Source: Corydoras sp. C115 (lineage: Eukaryota; Chordata; Actinopteri; Siluriformes; Callichthyidae). Taken from it: a stretch of DNA of 64,000 nucleotides. The stretch spans positions 2,215,958 through 2,279,957 of the forward strand of contig JAFMOC010000032.1 of the NCBI GenBank assembly GCA_019802505.1, given 5' to 3'. Below the pieces are notes generated by a model. The model did no database searches. It was not told the DNA's origin and worked only from the letters and a program-made list of their open reading frames with translations. Made by a program: the position numbers and the translations under genes. Of the stretch, positions 48,636 to 60,905 are shown one piece after another (within the stretch, counting starts at the first letter, position 1; the number at the start of each line of letters is the position of its first letter).

Positions 48636-48988
48636 TCATTCATTCATTCATTATCTCCCGCTTTATCCTCTATTAGGGTCGCGGTGGGGTTCCCCATGCC
48701 CATCCAGGGGAGAACGTCTCGGGCGCTGGGCAGTTACACCCAGGACAGGACACCAATCCATCACTGGGCACACACTCACTCACACAGACACACTCTATAT
48801 GGGGCAATTTGGAGAACTCAATCAAGCGCCTGAAACTTGATCCATGTTTTTGGACTGTGGGAGGAAACCGGAGAACACGGAGGAAACCCAAGCGGACACG
48901 GGGAGAACATGGAAACTCCACCCAGATTGGGATTCGAACCGGGAATCCCTAGTGCTGAGAGGAGAACGTGCCAACCATTAAGCCACCT
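48636..48988 (-). repeat. Family A SINE
   Basis: Full tail. AATCAAGCGCCTGAAACTTG replaces the usual AATTGACTTG. Confidence 0.88.
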
Positions 48989-48999
48989 GTTGGTATTTA

Positions 49000-49400
49000 A
49001 ACTTAATTTATTATTAATATTTTAAGCAGAGTACTTTATCACCTTAAAAAGCCAATTGATTCTTTATATGAAAAGGTTCCATTCTGAAGCTCATCTAGAG
49101 CTCGGTCTCAGAGCTACATGCTTGATTTGATGAGGATGAGGTTGGGGCGGCTGCGAAGGCCAAGCCCAGATGCTGTCCACAGGTCACTGCCGTCCTTTAA
49201 TTACGACTGATAAGGGTGCTAATTAATCACAGGTGTGACTCTTAACTGATGAGGCACCATGGGAGGAGTCAGAGCAACACCTGGAACATTGGCCTCATAC
49301 CCGCTGGCTGTAATGTTATAGTGGATGTAATTTACATGCACGTTCTAACTAACTGTAGACTCATAGAGCTTTAAACTTTGCAGAACACAATAACGCACCC
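49000..49400. promoter_or_regulatory. Candidate conserved noncoding block
   Basis: GTGCTAATTAATCACAGGTG and CCTTTAATTACGACTGATAA, homeobox-type cores. Confidence 0.3.
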
Positions 49401-49401
49401 C

Positions 49402-49748
49402 GGCGGCACGGTGGCTTAGTGGTTGGCATGTTCTCCTCTCAGCGCTAGGGATTCCCGGTTCGAATCCCCATCTGGGTGGAGTTTCCATGTTCTCCCCGTG
49501 TCTGCGTGGGTTTCCTCCGGGTTCTCCGGTTTCCTCCCACAGTCCAAAAACATGGATCAAGTCAATTGAATTCTCAAAATTGCCCCATATAGAGTGTGTC
49601 TGTGTGAGTGAATGTGTGCCCAGCGATGGATTGGCGCCCTGTCCTGGGTCTATCTGCCCAGCGCCCGAGACGTTCTCCCCTGGATGGGCATGGGGAACCC
49701 CACTGCGACCCTAATAGAGGATAAAGCGGGAGATAATGAATGAATGAA
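49402..49748 (+). repeat. Family A SINE
   Basis: Full length with tail GAATGAATGAAATTG. Confidence 0.9.
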
Positions 49749-49801
49749 ATTGAGTTTAAATAGCAAAGTTGAAACCGTATTCTCAGAATGAAGTTGGAAA
49801 G

Positions 49802-50099
49802 GGGGCGGCACGGTGGCTTAGTGGTTAGCACGTTCGCCTCTCAGCACTATTCCCGGTTCGACTCCCCATCTGGGTGGAGTTTACATGTTCGTGTCTGCGT
49901 GGGTTTCCTCCGGGTTCTCCGGTTTCCTCCGCAGTCCAAAAACATGGATCAAGTCAATTGAATTATCCAAATTGCCCCATATAGAGTGTGTCTGTGTGAG
50001 TGAGTGTGTGCCCAGCGCCTGAGATGTTCTCCCCTGGATGGTCATGGGGAACCCCACCGCGACCCTAATAGAGGATAAAGCGGGAGATAATGAATGAAT
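49802..50099 (+). repeat. Family A SINE with 12-bp TSD
   Basis: GAAGTTGGAAAG at 49790-49801 and 50100-50111; two internal deletions. Confidence 0.91.
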
Positions 50100-50129
50100 G
50101 AAGTTGGAAAGTGATGGGTCAGGTTCTTA

Positions 50130-50618
50130 CTATGTGGAGTCTGCATGTCCTCCCCGTGCCTTCAAGGCTTCCTGTTGGGGTTTTAGGTTTCATCTCATAT
50201 TCTGAAGACTTGCTGATGGGTAATGGCAGATATTAATTGTACCCTCTAACCACTGGGGTGAATATATCAGTGCACTTGGAGTGCAGGTGGCAAACCCAGA
50301 TAAATTGGATTGTTGCCTCAGGGAGGGTAAATCAATCTTCTTGCTGTGGCGACTCCGAACAGGGCCAGGCAAAAAAAAGAAAACAACGCATGTCTGCAAT
50401 GGGCTGCTCAGAGCAGCGGTCCTCGGTTTGTGCCCCGATGGAGGGTAAGGACTGATTGGTGGAGAAATGAAGTAAGGAACCGATGTTTCGACATTGGAAT
50501 AATTTGTTTTGCACGGAACATGTTTTTGGACTTTGGGAGGAAACTTGGAGAACCTTGAGAAATCCCACACGGACACGAGAGGCAGACATGCTGACCACTA
50601 CGGCACCGTGCTGTCCAG
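50130..50618. repeat. Old diverged SINE relatives
   Basis: + fragment with GTCTGCATGTCCTCCCCGTG and the 3' part GCTGTGGCGACTCCGAACAG, then a - fragment from ATGTTTTTGGACTTTGGG. Confidence 0.6.
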
Positions 50619-50652
50619 GTTTAATCAATTTTCAACAGAAAAAAATAAAATA

Positions 50653-51243
50653 GGCGGCACGGTGGCTTAGTGGTCAGCACGTTAACCTCTCAGTGCTAGG
50701 GATTCCTGGTTCGAATCCCCATCTGGGTGGAGTTTCCATGTTCTCCCCATGTCTGCGTGGGTTTCCTCCGGGTTCTCCGGTTTCCTCCCACAGTCCAAAA
50801 ACATGGATCAAGTCAATTGAGTTGTCCAAATTGCCCCATATAGAGTGTGTCTGTGTGAGTGAGTGTGTGTCCAGCGATAGATTGGCGCCCTGTTCTGGGT
50901 GTATCTGCCCAGCGCCCGAGACGTTCTCCCCTGGATGGGCTCCCAACCCTCACACCTCCATCCAGCCAGCCGGCCAGCCACGGGGCCCGCCCTGGCTCCC
51001 ATCACCCATCCCACCCTGACCCGATTCCTGACACTTCCATCCGGCCAGCCACAGGGCCCACCCTGGCCCCATCTACACACCCAGCCGACCGGCCCTCCAT
51101 ACACCAGCCGCCCTCCGGCAAACCCCACCCGGCTCACCAGGGCCCCCCCGCGCACCCACTATTAAGCCCGGGGAAGTCGGCAAGTCCTGGCCCTTCGGCG
51201 ACCCTAATAGAGGATAAAGCGGAAGATAATGGACGGATGGATG
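50653..51243 (+). repeat. Family A SINE split by a 258-bp C-rich insert
   Basis: Normal to CTGGATGGGC (50940). It resumes at GGCGACCCTAATAGAGG (51199). The insert replaces the homopolymer slot. Confidence 0.87.
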
Positions 51244-51975
51244 GACTTTAACCGGTGGCTCGTTATCATGATGCGACACTAACAAAACCGAAAAATCCTT
51301 TAATCACTGTTCTTCTGCACAAATAGGTTCTTAAAAAGACCGACGGAACACAATTACTACCTTTTAAACCTTCTCTAGTAATAATACAAAGTCAGTGGTG
51401 CAGAAAGCTTGTGGGGGAACTGGATGAAGAATGACCAGGCAACTGGACCGCCATCCCTGTGGGAAATCTGGTCAAACACACGAGAAAATGACATTTTCAT
51501 TACATTAGTTAGAAGAGAAGAGGAAAAGCATGACATTTCAGTGTGTGGCTCAATTCCGGGTGATGTTCGGAAACCGTGGGGGGACTCGGGAGACTTTGGT
51601 TACGGTGAGTGGATTGGTAACGCACCAACAAATAAAAAAACAATCGAGCAAGTTGGACACCTCGGGCTGGGAAGGTGCTCGCAGGCAGGACGGCCAGGTT
51701 ATCGGGAAAGGAACACACACGTTCATACGATACATGGATAAGTGGAAAGCCTTTGAAAGCAAATTACAGCTCATTCCGTCCAACTCAAAAGTAAAATATA
51801 ATGGAGATAGCTCGTCATTTCAACCTCTCTGTGAGCACTTTATGTAATTGCAATGAGCTCAGATCAAAGAGGGCGTTTTTTTTTTCTCATATGGCCGACA
51901 GTCAGCAGGCTTTGAAACGCTCTATAGATGACATTAAAAACGAAGTTCACCTCGACAAATCAGGACCAGGAAAAG
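51244..51975. promoter_or_regulatory. Candidate conserved noncoding block
   Basis: About 700 repeat-free bases with CACTTTATGTAATTGCAATG and ATTTTCATTACATTAGTTAG. ORFs of ~110 codons exist on both strands, a pattern without coding bias. Confidence 0.35.
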
Positions 51976-51976
51976 C

Positions 51977-52326
51977 ATTCATTCATTCATTATCTCCCAC
52001 TTTATCCTCTATTAGGGTCGCGGGGGGGTTCCCCATGCCCATCCAGGGGAGAACGTCTCGGGCGCTGGGCAGATACACCCAGGACAGGGCGCCAATCTAT
52101 CGCTGAGCACACACTCACTCACACAGACACACTCTATATGGGGCAATTTGGAGAATTCAATTGACTTGATCCATGTTTTTGGACTGTGGGAGGAAATCGG
52201 AGAACCCGGAGGAAACCCATGCGGACACGGGGAGAACATGGAAACTCCACCCAGATGGGGATTCAAACCGGGAATCCCTAACGCTGAGAGGAGAACATGC
52301 TAAACCACTAAGCCACCGTGCCCCCT
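51977..52326 (-). repeat. Family A SINE, dimer unit 1
   Basis: Ends CCGTGCCCCCTAGTTCATAC. Confidence 0.9.
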
Positions 52327-52335
52327 AGTTCATAC

Positions 52336-52692
52336 ATTCATTCATTCATTCATTATCTCCCGCTTTATCCTCTATTAGGGTCACGGGGGGGGGGGTTCCC
52401 CATGCCCATCCAGGGGAGAAAATTCGGGCGCTGGGCAGATACACCCAGGACAGGGCGCCAATCTATCACTGGACACTCACTCACTCACACAGACACACTC
52501 TATATGGGGCAATTTGGAGAACTCAATTGACTTGATCCATGTTTTTTGGACTGTGGGAGGAAACCGGAGAACCCGGAGGAAACCCATGCGGACACGGGGA
52601 GAACATGGAAACTCCACCCCGATGGCGATTCAAACCGGGAATCCCTAACGCTGAGAGGAGAACATGCCAAACCACTAAGCCACCGTGCCGCC
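52336..52692 (-). repeat. Family A SINE, dimer unit 2
   Basis: Ends CCGTGCCGCCTAATTCATAC, repeating the junction of unit 1. Confidence 0.9.
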
Positions 52693-53231
52693 TAATTCAT
52701 ACATTGAAATAAAATGTAATGTATGAACCCTGATTCCAAACATGAGCTTCATATCGTGTTTGTATTTCTATGTCCACGAGCAGAACGTTCTATCTCATAT
52801 ATGCAAAAATAAAATATCTCATTTAAAATCCATAGCCATTAATATGTATGCGCTCCTCACATCACTACTGAAAGCCCTCAGTCATCGAGGGAGGCTTTCC
52901 ACTCGGCCGCGGAGCAGGAGCTCGGGGAATTGCTTCCTTTCAGGATCAAGAGCATTAGTGTGACTGATGCTGAGTGATAAGCCCCGGCTCACGGTTCATC
53001 TCCGAGGTGTTGGATGGACTCGGAGCCCACTTTCAAATTGCCAGGTGGCGATGTGTAATTTATCAGCGCGGGCACAATACCACTTTTAGCAGCCGAGTTA
53101 TTCGGTAAAGCTCAATCTGCAGTGAATGTTTATCCACAGAGACCGACGGCTTTATTTTCTGCCGCCATCTGCAGTGAATATAACAGAAACGGACAAACGT
53201 ACCAAAAGTGTCCGCATAGTTTTGGCAACAT
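52693..53231. promoter_or_regulatory. Candidate conserved noncoding block
   Basis: GATGTGTAATTTATCAGCGC and CCATTAATATGTATGCGC in repeat-free sequence. Confidence 0.35.
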
Positions 53232-53245
53232 GGTTATGTGTCATT

Positions 53246-53546
53246 CATTCATTATCTCCCGCTTTATCCTCTATTAGGGTCGCGGTGGGGTTCCGCATGC
53301 CCATCCAGGGGAGAGTGTTTCAGGCGCTGGGCAGATAGACCCAGGACAGGGCGCCAATCCATCGCTGGGCACACACTCACTCACACAGACACACTCTATA
53401 TATGGGGCAATTTGGAGAACTCAATTGACTTGATCCATGTTTTTGGACTGTGGGAGGAAACCGGAGAACCCGGAGGAAACCCACGCAGACACGGGGAGAA
53501 GAGAGGCGAGAGGCGAACGTGCCAACCACTAAGCCACCGTGCCGCC
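53246..53546 (-). repeat. Family A SINE with 14-bp TSD
   Basis: GGTTATGTGTCATT at 53232-53245 and 53547-53560. The head core is deleted. Confidence 0.92.
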
Positions 53547-53582
53547 GGTTATGTGTCATTTTCCACTTATTGATTGTAGTTT

Positions 53583-53935
53583 TTGGCTTAGTGGTTTAGC
53601 ATGTTCGCCTCTCAGCGCTAGGGATTCCCAGTTCGAATCCCCATCTGGGTGGAGTTTCCATGTTCTCCCCGTGTCTGCGTGGGTTTCCTCCGGGTTCTCC
53701 GGTTTCCTCCCACAGTCCAAAAACATGGATCAAGTTAATTGAGTTCTCCAAATTGCCCCATATAGAGTGTCTGTGTGAGTGTATGTCCAGTGATGGAATG
53801 GTGTCCTGTCCTGGGTGTATCTGCCCAGCGCCTGAAACGTTCTCCCCAGGATGGGCATGGGGGAACCCCCCCCCCCCCCCCCCCCCCCCCACGACCCTAA
53901 TAGAGGATAAAGCGGAAGATAATGAATGAATGAAT
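53583..53935 (+). repeat. Family A SINE with 11-bp TSD
   Basis: GATTGTAGTTT at 53572-53582 and 53936-53946; C run of about 25. Confidence 0.92.
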
Positions 53936-53972
53936 GATTGTAGTTTATATTTACGTTTTGTTGAATTTCTCA

Positions 53973-54090
53973 TCTCATTATCTTTCGCTTAATCCAAATC
54001 TTGGGACTAGGGGCGGGAGGGATCATGGGAGTTTCCCATGACCATCCGGTGGTGAACATTTTGGGCGTTGGGGCAGTTTAGAGCAGCTAA
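53973..54090 (-). repeat. Old diverged family A tail half
   Basis: CATTATCTTTCGCTTAATCC and CCCATGACCATCCGG. Confidence 0.6.
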
Positions 54091-54107
54091 TTCAACTCTG
54101 GATCCCC

Positions 54108-54110
<3 letters not shown>

Positions 54111-54146
<36 letters not shown>
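54111..54146. repeat. (AT)n microsatellite
   Basis: About 18 units between an old and a young SINE. Confidence 0.95.
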
Positions 54147-54149
<3 letters not shown>

Positions 54150-54498
54150 CATTCATTCATTATCTTCCGCTTTATCCTACTATATATTAGGGTCATTGGG
54201 GGGGCGTTCCCCATGCCCATCCAGGGGAGAACATCTTGGGCGCTGGGCAGATACACCCAGGACAGGACGCCAATCCATCGCTGGGCACACACTCACTCAC
54301 ACAGACACTCTCTATATGGGGCAATTTGGAGAATTCAATTGACTTGATCGATGTTTTTGGACTATTGGAGGAAAATGGAGAACCCAGAGGAAACCCACGC
54401 ACGGGGAGAACATGGAAACTCCACCCAGATGGGGATTCGAACCGGGAATCCCTAGCGCTGAGAGGCGAACGTGCCAACCACTAAGCCACCGTGCCTCC
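54147..54498 (-). repeat. Family A SINE after an (AT)n tract
   Basis: Full length; TCCTACTATATATTAGGG in the tail side. Confidence 0.89.
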
Positions 54499-54499
54499 C

Positions 54500-55240
54500 T
54501 TATGTATATATATATATATATGAAAGCATGTTAGTCTAATTCACATGTATCGTTATAGTTTCCATGTCTCAAAACTATGACACCATTGATGCTTTTACCC
54601 CATCATTTAAATATTGTTGCCCTGGAGCTTTGGGAACCCTCGGGACGGCTTAGTGATGCAACCCTAACAACTTTCCACAGCTGAAAGAATAACGAACTTT
54701 AATAACCAGCCTGCACACAGTGCCATTCCATTCACACTGAGCTCTAAACCCCAGCCGCGGCATCGGGAAAACAAGGCCATTAAGGGAAGTCGCCTCCGAA
54801 TGGCTCACCGGCACACTTACTGAAGATGGAAACGGAGATTGAGATGTTTACGTTGGAAAAAGATTGAGCTAATAGAGAAAAAGTAATGGGGAGTTAGATC
54901 GGCGCCGGGACTCCCTCGGCGTCTCCTGCTGGGAACGTAATGGAGTGGCAGAACCGAAATAATATTGAACTAGCATGAGAAATAACAAACATGTGACCTT
55001 TAGAATGAGCAATAATCAGATGTTTTACTCTCACGCAAACTCGTTGTGCCGTTTATCATCAGGAGCCGGTTCTCCCTGATGGGGTCATCAAGGGTTCTGT
55101 TGGGTAGATTGGGGAAAACAGCATGGGCAGGGTAGAAATTGATTGGGAGGCACTTTGTTTCGTATCTAATGGCTATTTTGAGTAGTCAGCCCGTCTGGAG
55201 TTATGTCTTTATGAGGCAGATTACTATCACTGTTATTAAT
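54500..55240. promoter_or_regulatory. Candidate conserved noncoding block
   Basis: About 550 repeat-free bases (54640-55200) with AGATTGAGCTAATAGAG and AACAAGGCCATTAAGGGAAG. Confidence 0.35.
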
Positions 55241-55242
55241 TA

Positions 55243-55640
55243 TTCATTCATTCATTCATTCATTATCTCCCGCTTTATCCTCTACTAGGGTCGTGGTGGG
55301 GTTGCAGTTTACGTTCTCCTCTCAGCGCTAGGGATTCCCGGTTCGAATCCCCATCTGGGTGGAGTTTCCATGTTCTCCCCGTGTCTGCATGGGTATCCTC
55401 CGGGTTCTCCGGTTTCCTCCCACAGTCCAAAAACATGGATCAAGTCAATTTAATTCTCCAAATTGCCCCATATAGAGTGTGTGTGTGTGAGTGAGTGAGT
55501 GTGTGCCCAGCGATGGATTGGCACCCTGTCCTGGGTGTATCTGCCCAGCGCCTGAGACGTTCTCCCCTGGATGGGCATGGGGAACCCCACCGCGACCCTA
55601 ATAGAGGATAAAGCGGGAGATAATGGATGAATGAATGAAT
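55243..55640. repeat. Inverted chimera, family A
   Basis: - tail (55243-55302) joined to a nearly full + copy (55308-55640). Confidence 0.86.
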
Positions 55641-55650
55641 TAGTAACAAA

Positions 55651-55984
55651 GGTGGCACGGTGGCTTGGTGTTTGGCATGTTCTCCTCTCAGCGCTGGGGA
55701 TTCCCGGTTCGTATCCCCATCTGGGTGGAGTTTCCATGTTCTCCCCGTGTCCGCGTGGGTTTCCTCCGGGTTCTCCGGTTTCCTCCCACAGTCCAAAAAC
55801 ATGGATCAAGTCAATTGAGTTCTCCAATTTGCCCCATATAGAGTGTGTTTGTTTGTGTGAGTGAGTGGATTGGCGCCCTGTCCTGGGTGTATCTGCCCAG
55901 CGCCCGAGACGTTCTCCCCTGGATGGGCATGGGGAACCCCACCGCGACCCTAATAGAGGATAAAGCGGAAAATAATGAATGAAT
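55651..55984 (+). repeat. Family A SINE
   Basis: Full head; the GTGTGCCCAGCGAT part is deleted. Confidence 0.89.
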
Positions 55985-56488
55985 TTGTTTTGAAAAATCT
56001 GGAAAACCATTTTACAACCAAAACACTGAAGTCTTTCAGACTGTGTGAGTTAATGAGGGAGTGATGGTTAAGTAGTGAGCAGAACATGGACATTAACCAC
56101 AGACTGTGACGGGGACTCTCGGTTAGGTTCCAAAGACAGCATGAAGTACCTGAGCGAATGCATTTTAAAAGAACGAGAACTCTCATCCTCGCGGCTTTTC
56201 TGCACTCTCGTAAGAAATCCAATACATCAGCCCGCTGCTCTCGGCGAGCCGCGATCCGACGCCGGTAACAGATTGAACTGAGGAATTCGTTCACTTGGGA
56301 ATCACTTAAGAACACAAAGACATACTATTGATTTCGAGAAACGACCACGTTGTATGTTCCAAGAGCCTGCTTTACTCTGAATGAACCTGACAATATCAGT
56401 AACCTGGGTTTGGTAAGAAGGATGAGTAGAGTATTGGGACACGTTCACAAGTCATATACTACAAGATTTTGTGATTTGGCTTACTAAA
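55985..56488. other. Unique stretch, no gene seen
   Basis: Short overlapping ORFs on both strands; nothing recognised. Confidence 0.4.
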
Positions 56489-57115
56489 CTCATTCATTCA
56501 TTCATTATCTCCCGCTTTATCCTCTATTAGGGTCACGGGGGCGGGGAGGGGGGGGGTTCCCCATGCCCATCCAGGGGAGAATGTTTCGGGCACTGGGCAG
56601 ATCCACCCAGGACAGTGCGGGTTTCCTCCGGGTTCTCCGGTTTCCTCCGTGAGTGTCTGTGTGAGTGAGTGTGTGCCCAGCGATGGATTGGCGTCCTGTC
56701 CTGGGTGTATCTGCCCAGCGCCCGAAACGTCCGTCATTGGATGGGCTTGGGGAACCCCCCCCCCCCCCCGCGACCGTAATGGCATGTTCTCCTCTCAGCT
56801 CTTGGGATTCCCGGTTCGAATCCCAATCTGGGTGGAGTTTGCATGTTCTCCCCGTGTCCGTGTGGGTTTCCTCCGGGTTCTCCGGTTTCCTCTCACAGTC
56901 CAAAAACATGGATCAAGTCAATTGAGTTCTCCAAATTGCCCCATATAGAGTGTGTCTGTGTGAGTGAGTGTGTGTCCAGTGATAGATTGGCATCCTGTCC
57001 TGGGTGTATCTGCCCAGCGCCCAAAACGTTCTCCCCTGGATGGGCATGGGGAACCCCCCCCCCCCTTCCCCGCGACCCTAATAGAGGATAAAGCAGAAGA
57101 TAATGAGTGAATGAA
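56489..57115. repeat. Composite of three family A pieces
   Basis: - tail 56489-56615, + core 56617-56780, + copy 56781-57115. Confidence 0.86.
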
Positions 57116-57680
57116 AGGATTCCGTCCTCTACGTGGGATGGTGTCTTATATTTCGGCCACGTATAGATTGCTGTGTCTGTGGTAACTCTTGTATCGGGTT
57201 CTGTAAGCTTTACTTTACTGTGTTCTGTGGATGAATGTACCGTGGTATAAGTACACTGTTGCTTTGGGTGGGGGCTGGGTGTAGTCTGTGTAAGCAGTAG
57301 TGGATGCTGATTGCTTGGTTGCCTGCACCATGTGAATCCCTCCTTTACTAAGAACACAGCGAGCTAATTTAATAAATGCCTTAATCCGAAGCACAAAGAG
57401 GTTCGATTCCAGGTCAGGTAGATGAAAAACAAGACAGGAAGGCGGCGGCTACGAGCGACGCCGAATGTGCCTCATTAGTCTCGTGTGCAGCGCCAGATTT
57501 CCACATTTCATTCGTCATTTACAGCCAAGTGCAGAGATTTGCAAATTGCTGTCATGGGCTGTCATTTTATTTTTTAGCTCCAGCATGGCGTGGACGTTCA
57601 GGTCTTCTAGACGAGTCATTTAAAATACGCTTTCCAACCCAAAGACTCTGTCTGTTTATTATTTTAATACTCACAGATAG
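57116..57680. promoter_or_regulatory. Candidate conserved noncoding block
   Basis: GTCATTTACAGCCAAGTGC and GATTTGCAAATTGCTGTCAT (octamer-like ATTTGCAAAT). Confidence 0.35.
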
Positions 57681-57685
57681 AGGCG

Positions 57686-57818
57686 TAGGGCGGCACGGTG
57701 GCTTAGTGGTTGGCACCTTCGCCTCTCAGCGCTAGGGATTCCCGGTTTCTCTCCCCCCCCCCTGTAACCCTAATAAAGGATAAAAGTGGAAGATAATGAA
57801 TGAATGAATGAATGAATG
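57686..57818 (+). repeat. Family A SINE, internally deleted
   Basis: The head jumps at TTCCCGGTTTCTCTCCCCC to the tail. Confidence 0.88.
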
Positions 57819-57968
57819 ACTAATAAATGATCAAACAAAATGAATGTAACAACAGTTTAAAAAATGGATAAATACCCTCATGAAAGGGCAATTTTTTAAA
57901 GAGGACAGGGATAAGGGGGAATAAAGGATCTGAGCTAAAGCCCCTGATGTTTCTAAACCCTAAAAACG

Positions 57969-58302
57969 CCCCTCCATCCATCCATCCTATATTAAGGTCG
58001 CGGGGGGGGGTTCCCCATGCCCATCCAGGGGAGAACGTCTCGGGCGCTGGGCAGATACACCCAGGACAGGGCGTCAATCCATCACTGGACACACACTCAC
58101 TCACACATACTCTATATGGGGCAATTTGGAGAACTCAATTGACTTGATCCATTTTTTTGGACTGTGGGAGGAAACCGGAGAACCCGGAGGAAACCCACAC
58201 GGACACGGGGAGACCATGGAAACTCCACCCAGATGGGGATTCGAACCGGGAATCCCTAGCGCTGAGAGGAGAACATGCTAAACACTAAGCCACCGTGCCC
58301 AT
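57969..58302 (-). repeat. Family A SINE
   Basis: Tail reduced to CCATCCATCCATCC. Confidence 0.88.
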
Positions 58303-58360
58303 TTATCAGTTATATTGGATAAAAGTTTTGAATAAAGGAACCTGAGCTTCGGCAGAAGCA

Positions 58361-58710
58361 GGGTGGCTTAGTGGTTGGCATGTTCTCCTCTCAGCGCTAG
58401 GGATTCCCGGTTCGAATCCCCATCTGGGTGGAGTTTCCTTGTTCTCCCGGTGTCCGCTTGGGTTTCCGCCGGGTTCTCCGGTTTCCTCCCACAGACCAAA
58501 AACATGGCTCAAGTCAATTGAGTTCTTCAAATTGCCCCATATAGAGTGTGTCTGTGTGAGTGTGTGTGCCCTGTCCCTAGATTGGCGCCCTGTTCTGGGT
58601 GTATCTGGCCAGCGCCCGAAACGTTCTCCCCTGGATGGGCATGAGGAACCCCCCCCCACCCCCCGCGACCCTAATATAGGATGAAGCGGGAGATGATGGA
58701 TGGATGGAGT
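58361..58710 (+). repeat. Family A SINE
   Basis: Begins GGGTGGCTTAGTGG; tail GATGATGGATGGATGG. Confidence 0.89.
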
Positions 58711-59430
58711 CCGTCACAGATGAGACAGATGAGTTTTAAAACGGTTTTGCTTTGAAATACCGTAACTTTGCGACAGTTTGCGCCTCCGGAAAAAATTCTG
58801 ACGGTTTGTGAAAGCCGACATACAGTTATTACGGAAACAAATCTGTCTCCCTCAAACACACACAGAGCTTAGAAACACAAACAGCTGACGGTGTCTCCAT
58901 CGTTCAGTCCCGCTGCTGGAGGAGAGGCTGCAGAGAAAGCTGTTCTCATTTGCCCCGGGGCTACTGACAAAACATCCGGGGCTATAGCCCCCAAAGCCCA
59001 GCTCTAACGACGCGCCTGCTCACAGATATGTATGGCATCGTTTATTTGAGAGCTTCGGCATCTTTCTCCGGAATCTTCATGCCTCGCTGATGAAAAGTCA
59101 TTCGTTTGTTTTTGTTTTTTTTTCTTCTGAAATTCATGAATCTGAATAATGTAAATGCCCCGGGACGCCCGAAGCCAGAGAAAAGTCGTGCTGGTAAAAG
59201 AACAAAGCTTGTTTTTGTGATTGGAAGCAGAAGTTAGACAGGTGTTTGTAAGCAAGACGCGAAAAGAGGTGCCGCTACGTCTCCTGACGACCCGGTTGCC
59301 ATCACGTGCAGTTTGATGAGCTTTGATGGAAATGTATGAATATTCCGTCTTCAGGTTATTATTTTAGTTCACATAGCAACTGTTCACTAGCAACTGCTTT
59401 CAGAAAAGCTCCTGAGAGAGTATTTTTCAT
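58711..59430. promoter_or_regulatory. Candidate conserved noncoding block
   Basis: Repeat-free, with GGCATCTTTCTCCGGAATC and TGATGAAAAGTCATTCG. Confidence 0.3.
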
Positions 59431-59783
59431 TTATTCATCCATTATCTCCCGCTTTATCCTCTATTAGGGTCACGGGGGGGGGGGGGGTTCCCCATGCCCA
59501 TCCAGGGGAGAACGTCTCGGGCGCTGGGCAGATACACCCAGGACAGGACGCCAATCCATCGCTGGGCACACACTCACTCACATACACACACTCTGTATGG
59601 GGCAATTTGGAGAACTCAATTGACTTGATCCATTATTTTTGGACTGTGGGAGGAAACCGGAGAACCCGGAGGAAACCCACGCGGACACGGGGAGAACATG
59701 GAAACTCCACCCAGATGGGGATTCGAACCGGGAATCCCTAGCACTGAGAGGAGAACATGCCAACCACTAAGCCACCGTGCCAC
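59431..59783 (-). repeat. Family A SINE
   Basis: Full length; GAGAGTATTTT and GAGAAAGTATTTT flank it. Confidence 0.89.
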
Positions 59784-59853
59784 CGAGAAAGTATTTTATT
59801 ATCGTTTATTTGTATTAATGCTTTAAGATATGGGTTCTTGTGGTTCTAATAAT

Positions 59854-60109
59854 CCATTCATCATTTATCTTCCACTTTATCCTCTACTATGGTTGGGGGG
59901 GTGGTTCCCCATGCCCATCCAGGGGAGAAGGTTTCGGGCGCTGGGCAGATACACCCAGGACAGGGCGCCAATCCATCGCTGGGCACACACTCACTCACAC
60001 AGACACACTCTATATGGGGCAATTTGGAGAACTCAATTGACCTTGATCCATGTTTTTGGACTGTGGGAGGAAACCGGAGAACCCAGAGAATGCCACACAC
60101 TAAGCCCTA
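59854..60109 (-). repeat. Family A SINE, 11-bp TSD, head deleted
   Basis: GTTCTAATAAT at 59843-59853 and 60110-60120. Confidence 0.9.
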
Positions 60110-60159
60110 GTTCTAATAATGTCATGGAAAAAAATGAGGTCATGAAAAATCCTCCTTAT

Positions 60160-60488
60160 ACATCCATCCATCCAATATCTTCCGCTTTATCCTCTACTAG
60201 GGTCGCGCGGGGGGGGGGGGGGGTGTCCACATGCCCATCCAGGGGAGAACGTTGCTTTACCCAGGACAGGGCGCCAATCTATCGCTGGGCACACACTCAC
60301 TCACACAAACACACTCTATATGGGGCAATTTGGAGAAATCAATTGACTTGATCAATGATTTTGGACGGTGGGAGGAAACCGGAGAACCCGGAGGAAAACC
60401 ATGTGGACACGGGGGGGAACATAGAAACGAACCGGGAATCCCTAGCGCTGAGAGGAGAACGTGCCAACCACTAAGCCACCGTGCCGCC
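60160..60488 (-). repeat. Family A SINE
   Basis: Tail CATCCATCCATCCAATATC; deletion at GAACGTTGCTTTACCC. Confidence 0.88.
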
Positions 60489-60527
60489 CTTCTTCGTTAT
60501 ACAATAAGAGTTAATTAATATGGATTG

Positions 60528-60893
60528 AGGGCGGCACGGTGGCTTAGTGGTTTAACACGTTCTCCTCTCAGCACTAGGGATTCCCGGTTCGAATCCCCAT
60601 CTGGGTGGAGTTTCCATGTTCTCCCCGTGTCTCCGTGGGTTTCCTCCGGGTTCTCCAGTTTCCTCCCACAGTCCAATAACATGGATCAAGTCAATTGAAT
60701 TCTCAAAAATTGCCCCATATAGAGTGTGTCTGTGTGAGTGAGTGTGTGCCCAGTGATGGATTGGCGCCCTGTCCTGTTGGCGCCATCTGCCCAGTGCCCG
60801 AAACGTTCTCCCCTGGAAGGGCATGGGGAACCCCACCGCGACCCTAATAGAGGATAAAGCGGAAGATAATGAATGAATGAATAAATGAATGTA
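60528..60893 (+). repeat. Family A SINE with 12-bp TSD
   Basis: TAATATGGATTG at 60516-60527 and 60894-60905. Confidence 0.93.
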
Positions 60894-60905
60894 TAATATG
60901 GATTG

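Noticed and set aside
51409..51741. 110-codon ORF in a unique block
   Set aside because: There are three overlapping ORFs on both strands, no known motif, and AT-rich homeobox cores. Read as noncoding.
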